NCBI GenBank assembly: GCA_037176905.1
Contig: JBBBWG010006446.1
Span: 6,580 to 70,579, forward strand
Direction of reading: 5' to 3'
Origin: Azolla pinnata
Taxonomy: Eukaryota; Streptophyta; Polypodiopsida; Salviniales; Salviniaceae
DNA length: 64,000 nucleotides
Shown here in pieces: positions 62,124 to 64,000 of this stretch. Both the position numbers and the translations under genes were made by a program. Under the pieces are notes generated by a model. It was not told the DNA's origin. It made no database searches and saw only the letters and a program-made list of their open reading frames with translations. Numbering within the stretch: the first letter of the stretch is position 1; each line of letters starts with the position of its first letter.

Positions 62124-62747
62124 TCAGAATCCGACACTGAAGTGGGCATTCCGATGTTGGTCGAGGAGCTGGGAGAAGGTGTGGAAGTAGGAGTCGGAGT
62201 CGGAGAGCCCGATCCCCGCCAGAGGGCTTGGGAGCCCGAGCTCGAACGCGTAGAATCCTCCTGAGGAAGAAGAGCAACAAGAAGAAGAAGAAGAAGAAGA
62301 AGAAGAAGAAGAAGAAGAAGAAGAAGAAGAAGAAGAAGAAGATGATGATGATGATGAAGGTGCTTGGCCGTGGAACGCGGCCGAATCGTCGTCCTCGGCG
62401 GCCGCCGCGGACGACTCGTGGTGTGAAACCTCCGCGGAACAGCTCCGTTGCCGATCCTGATCTCCGAATGCGAAACCGCGGTAGCTCTCCGACTCGCGGC
62501 CTAGATCCAGTTGTTGGCCCGATGAGACGTAGCTGGTTCCGAGGACTCCTCGCTTGTCGTCGAAGTCCTCGCGCAAGCCTCCCGCTTCCTTCGCCTCCTC
62601 CTCCTCCGATCGATCCTCGTCCTCTGCCATTCCACCTCCGTCGTCGTCGATGACTGTTCCCGCGGTTTCACACCTCGCCTCGTCCTTGGCCGCCTTCTGC
62701 GACCCCGTGCTCTTCTTGTAGATGCGGCACAGCACCCAGTCGTCGAG
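62124..62747 (-). CDS. NAC transcription factor, last exon (partial gene)
   Basis: The exon opens after the acceptor CCACGCAG with LDDWVLCRIYKKS, the end of the NAC DNA-binding domain (subdomain E), in the place where the last intron of most plant NAC genes lies. The remaining about 195 residues are the variable regulatory region: acidic stretches (EDEDRSEEEEAKEAGG), an uninterrupted Ser run of about 22 residues followed by a Ser/Cys stretch, and FELGLPSPLAGIGLSDSDSY near the end. The stop is at 62124. The exons for subdomains A-D should lie at higher coordinates on this strand; I do not find them up to 64000, so either intron 2 is long and repeat-filled or they lie beyond the window. The function is sequence-specific transcriptional regulation in the nucleus. 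Confidence 0.88.
   Translation of the reverse strand, partial: LDDWVLCRIYKKSTGSQKAAKDEARCETAGTVIDDDGGGMAEDEDRSEEEEAKEAGGLREDFDDKRGVLGTSYVSSGQQLDLGRESESYRGFAFGDQDRQRSCSAEVSHHESSAAAAEDDDSAAFHGQAPSSSSSSSSSSSSSSSSSSSSSSSSSSCCSSSSGGFYAFELGLPSPLAGIGLSDSDSYFHTFSQLLDQHRNAHFSVGF
62278..62358 (-). repeat. Coding triplet microsatellite (Ser run) in the NAC exon
   Basis: (GAA)n at 62278-62342 then (GAT)n to 62358 on the plus strand, read as TTC/TCT/ATC triplets on the minus strand. In the NAC frame they encode a long Ser run. Length variation would not shift the frame. Confidence 0.95.
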
Positions 62748-62837
62748 CTGCGTGGAAAAAAAAAAAAGAAACCGAATCGCAAGAGAAGAAGAGAAGCAAA
62801 GAGTGTGAGGAATTTTTTTTAAAGGAAGGGGTGTTTC

Positions 62838-63460
62838 ATGCTGCTGGATGATCAGATGGATCACTATGTATTGCTTGAGCCGATGTTTAAAACGGAAAGA
62901 AAGGCCATTCGTGAGCTGGAATGCAAGGGGCTTTACTTTTTCAAAGGCTGGATGATAATAAGATGGATCGTTATGTATTGCTTGAGTTGATGTTATCAAA
63001 GGTCATTTGTGATCGAAATGTAACGAGTTTTTTTTTTTTTTTTTTTACTTTAGAAGGCTGGATGATAATAAGATGGATCGTTATGTATTGCTTGAGTTGA
63101 AGTTATCAAAGGTCATTTGTGATCGAAAGGCAAGGAGTTTTTTTTTTTTTACTTTAGAAGGCTGGATGATAATAAGATGGATCATTATGTATTGCTTGAT
63201 TTGAAGTTATCAAAGGTCATTTGTGATCGAAATGCAAGGAGTTTTTTTTTTACTTTAGAAGGCTGGATGATAATAAGATGGATCATTATATATTGCTTGA
63301 GTTAATGTAAAAAAAAAAGGTCATTTGTGACTGAAATACAAGGAGGTTTTTTTTTTTTTTTTTTACTTTCGAAGGTTAGATGATAGATAGATCATTATGC
63401 ATTGGTTGGGTTGATGTTAAAAAAAAAGTTATTCGTGACCGAAATGCAAGGAGTTTTAAA
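62838..63460. repeat. ~100-110-bp tandem array with poly-T blocks, six copies
   Basis: The unit GGCTGGATGATAATAAGATG ... TATGTATTGCTTGAGTTGA ... AAGGTCATTTGTGATCGAAA ... CAAGGAG, followed by a run of 9-22 T and ACTTTAGAA, starts near 62838 (decayed), 62944, 63053, 63161, 63261 and 63371. It lies directly upstream of the NAC exon on the minus strand, so it is probably intronic. Confidence 0.93.
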
Positions 63461-64000
63461 AGTGCGCACTAACGTTTCACACAAATTATGTGTGGAAGGT
63501 GTGCTAAAGACCTGTTAACATAGAGTTGATTCTTTGTCTCAGACCGACTACATCCGAAAGGTGCTACCAAGAGTCGCACTATTTATTACTTTGTGAATCT
63601 TATTGCGACACTCCTCGACAGACCGACTCGCCCCAAACGAAATTATATGTGAAAGGTGCTAAGGAACCGAGGCTAATTTTGAGGCATACGGGAGCTGATC
63701 TCCTTTTGATAACATAATTTTAGATTTTGGTATTTGTAAAACTACATGTAACTTTTGAGTTTTCATGTGTACTTTTTACACATGAAACATGTGAAATGAC
63801 ACTAATTCAACTGTACAAAATCATATGTACAAATTGTTTATTTACTAATGTAGAATTCTGGGCTCTACAGCTCCGAATCACATCATGCGCCCAAAGCATC
63901 AGGACACCGACTCATCCCAAAACCAAACTATATATATATATATATAGTGGAAAAAAGGCGCTAAGGGATCCCTCGCTCTATCTCAGACCGACTACATCCG
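63461..64000. repeat. Dispersed or tandem repeat fragments at the window end
   Basis: TCTCAGACCGACTACATCCG occurs at about 63538-63557 and again at the very end (63981-64000). Related blocks (GACCGACTCGCCCCAAA, ACCGACTCATCCCAAAAC, AAAGGTGCTAAGGAACC, AAAGGCGCTAAGGGATCC) lie between them. This suggests a unit of roughly 440 bp that continues past the window. A TA microsatellite lies at 63929-63945. Confidence 0.7.

Overview
This window is nuclear DNA of a land plant, almost certainly a flowering plant. The genes have many GT-AG introns, the telomere-type repeats are TTTAGGG/CCCTAAA, and several families are plant-specific: plastid biotin carboxyl carrier protein, NAC, VQ, bHLH subgroup IVc, POD1 and ILR1-like amidohydrolase. 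I cannot name the species. The sequence is unusually rich in microsatellites, minisatellites and short local duplications. It holds three 100-base N gaps, each inside a tandem repeat.

Layout: 1-1626, simple repeats. 1751-5111 (+), IAA-amino-acid hydrolase of the ILR1 type, 5 exons, about 450 aa. 6290-12618 (-), GPI ethanolamine-phosphate transferase 2 (PIGG/GPI7), 17 exons, 961-983 aa. 12692-13290, degenerate telomere-like array. 17487-20997 (+), ILR3-like bHLH factor, 6 exons, 259 aa. 22127-30823 (+), TPR protein resembling TTC29, 11 exons, 445 aa, with a LINE remnant in one intron. 31664-32272, second telomere-like array. 32638-36277 (+), plastid BCCP, 7 exons, 275 aa. 37330-39168 (-), VQ-motif protein with an 18-bp minisatellite and an internal in-frame TAG. 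40709-47455 (+), Mediator subunit MED17, 8 exons, 697 aa. 48452-54482 (-), POD1/TAPT1-family membrane protein, 12 exons, 850 aa, with a probable U12 AT-AC intron. 55201-56700, tandem repeats. 57396-57514, third telomere-like array. 57683-59963 (+), UMP/CMP-kinase-like protein, 8 exons, about 273 aa. 62124-62747 (-), last exon of a NAC factor whose 5' exons lie outside the window or were not found, followed by repeat arrays to the end.

The genes do unrelated housekeeping and regulatory jobs (auxin-conjugate hydrolysis, GPI anchor synthesis, transcription, fatty-acid synthesis, nucleotide metabolism). There is no sign of a gene cluster or a transferred island. All exon models with stated coordinates were checked for reading-phase continuity by hand. 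Family names come from remembered family sequences, not from a search.

The points most worth a second look are the AT-AC intron in the POD1 gene, the VQ gene whose conserved C-terminal half is separated from the VQ motif by a coding minisatellite and one TAG (or a frame-preserving intron), a TTC29-like ciliary-type TPR gene in a plant, and an assembly gap in the POD1 gene that may hide a second copy of exon 2.
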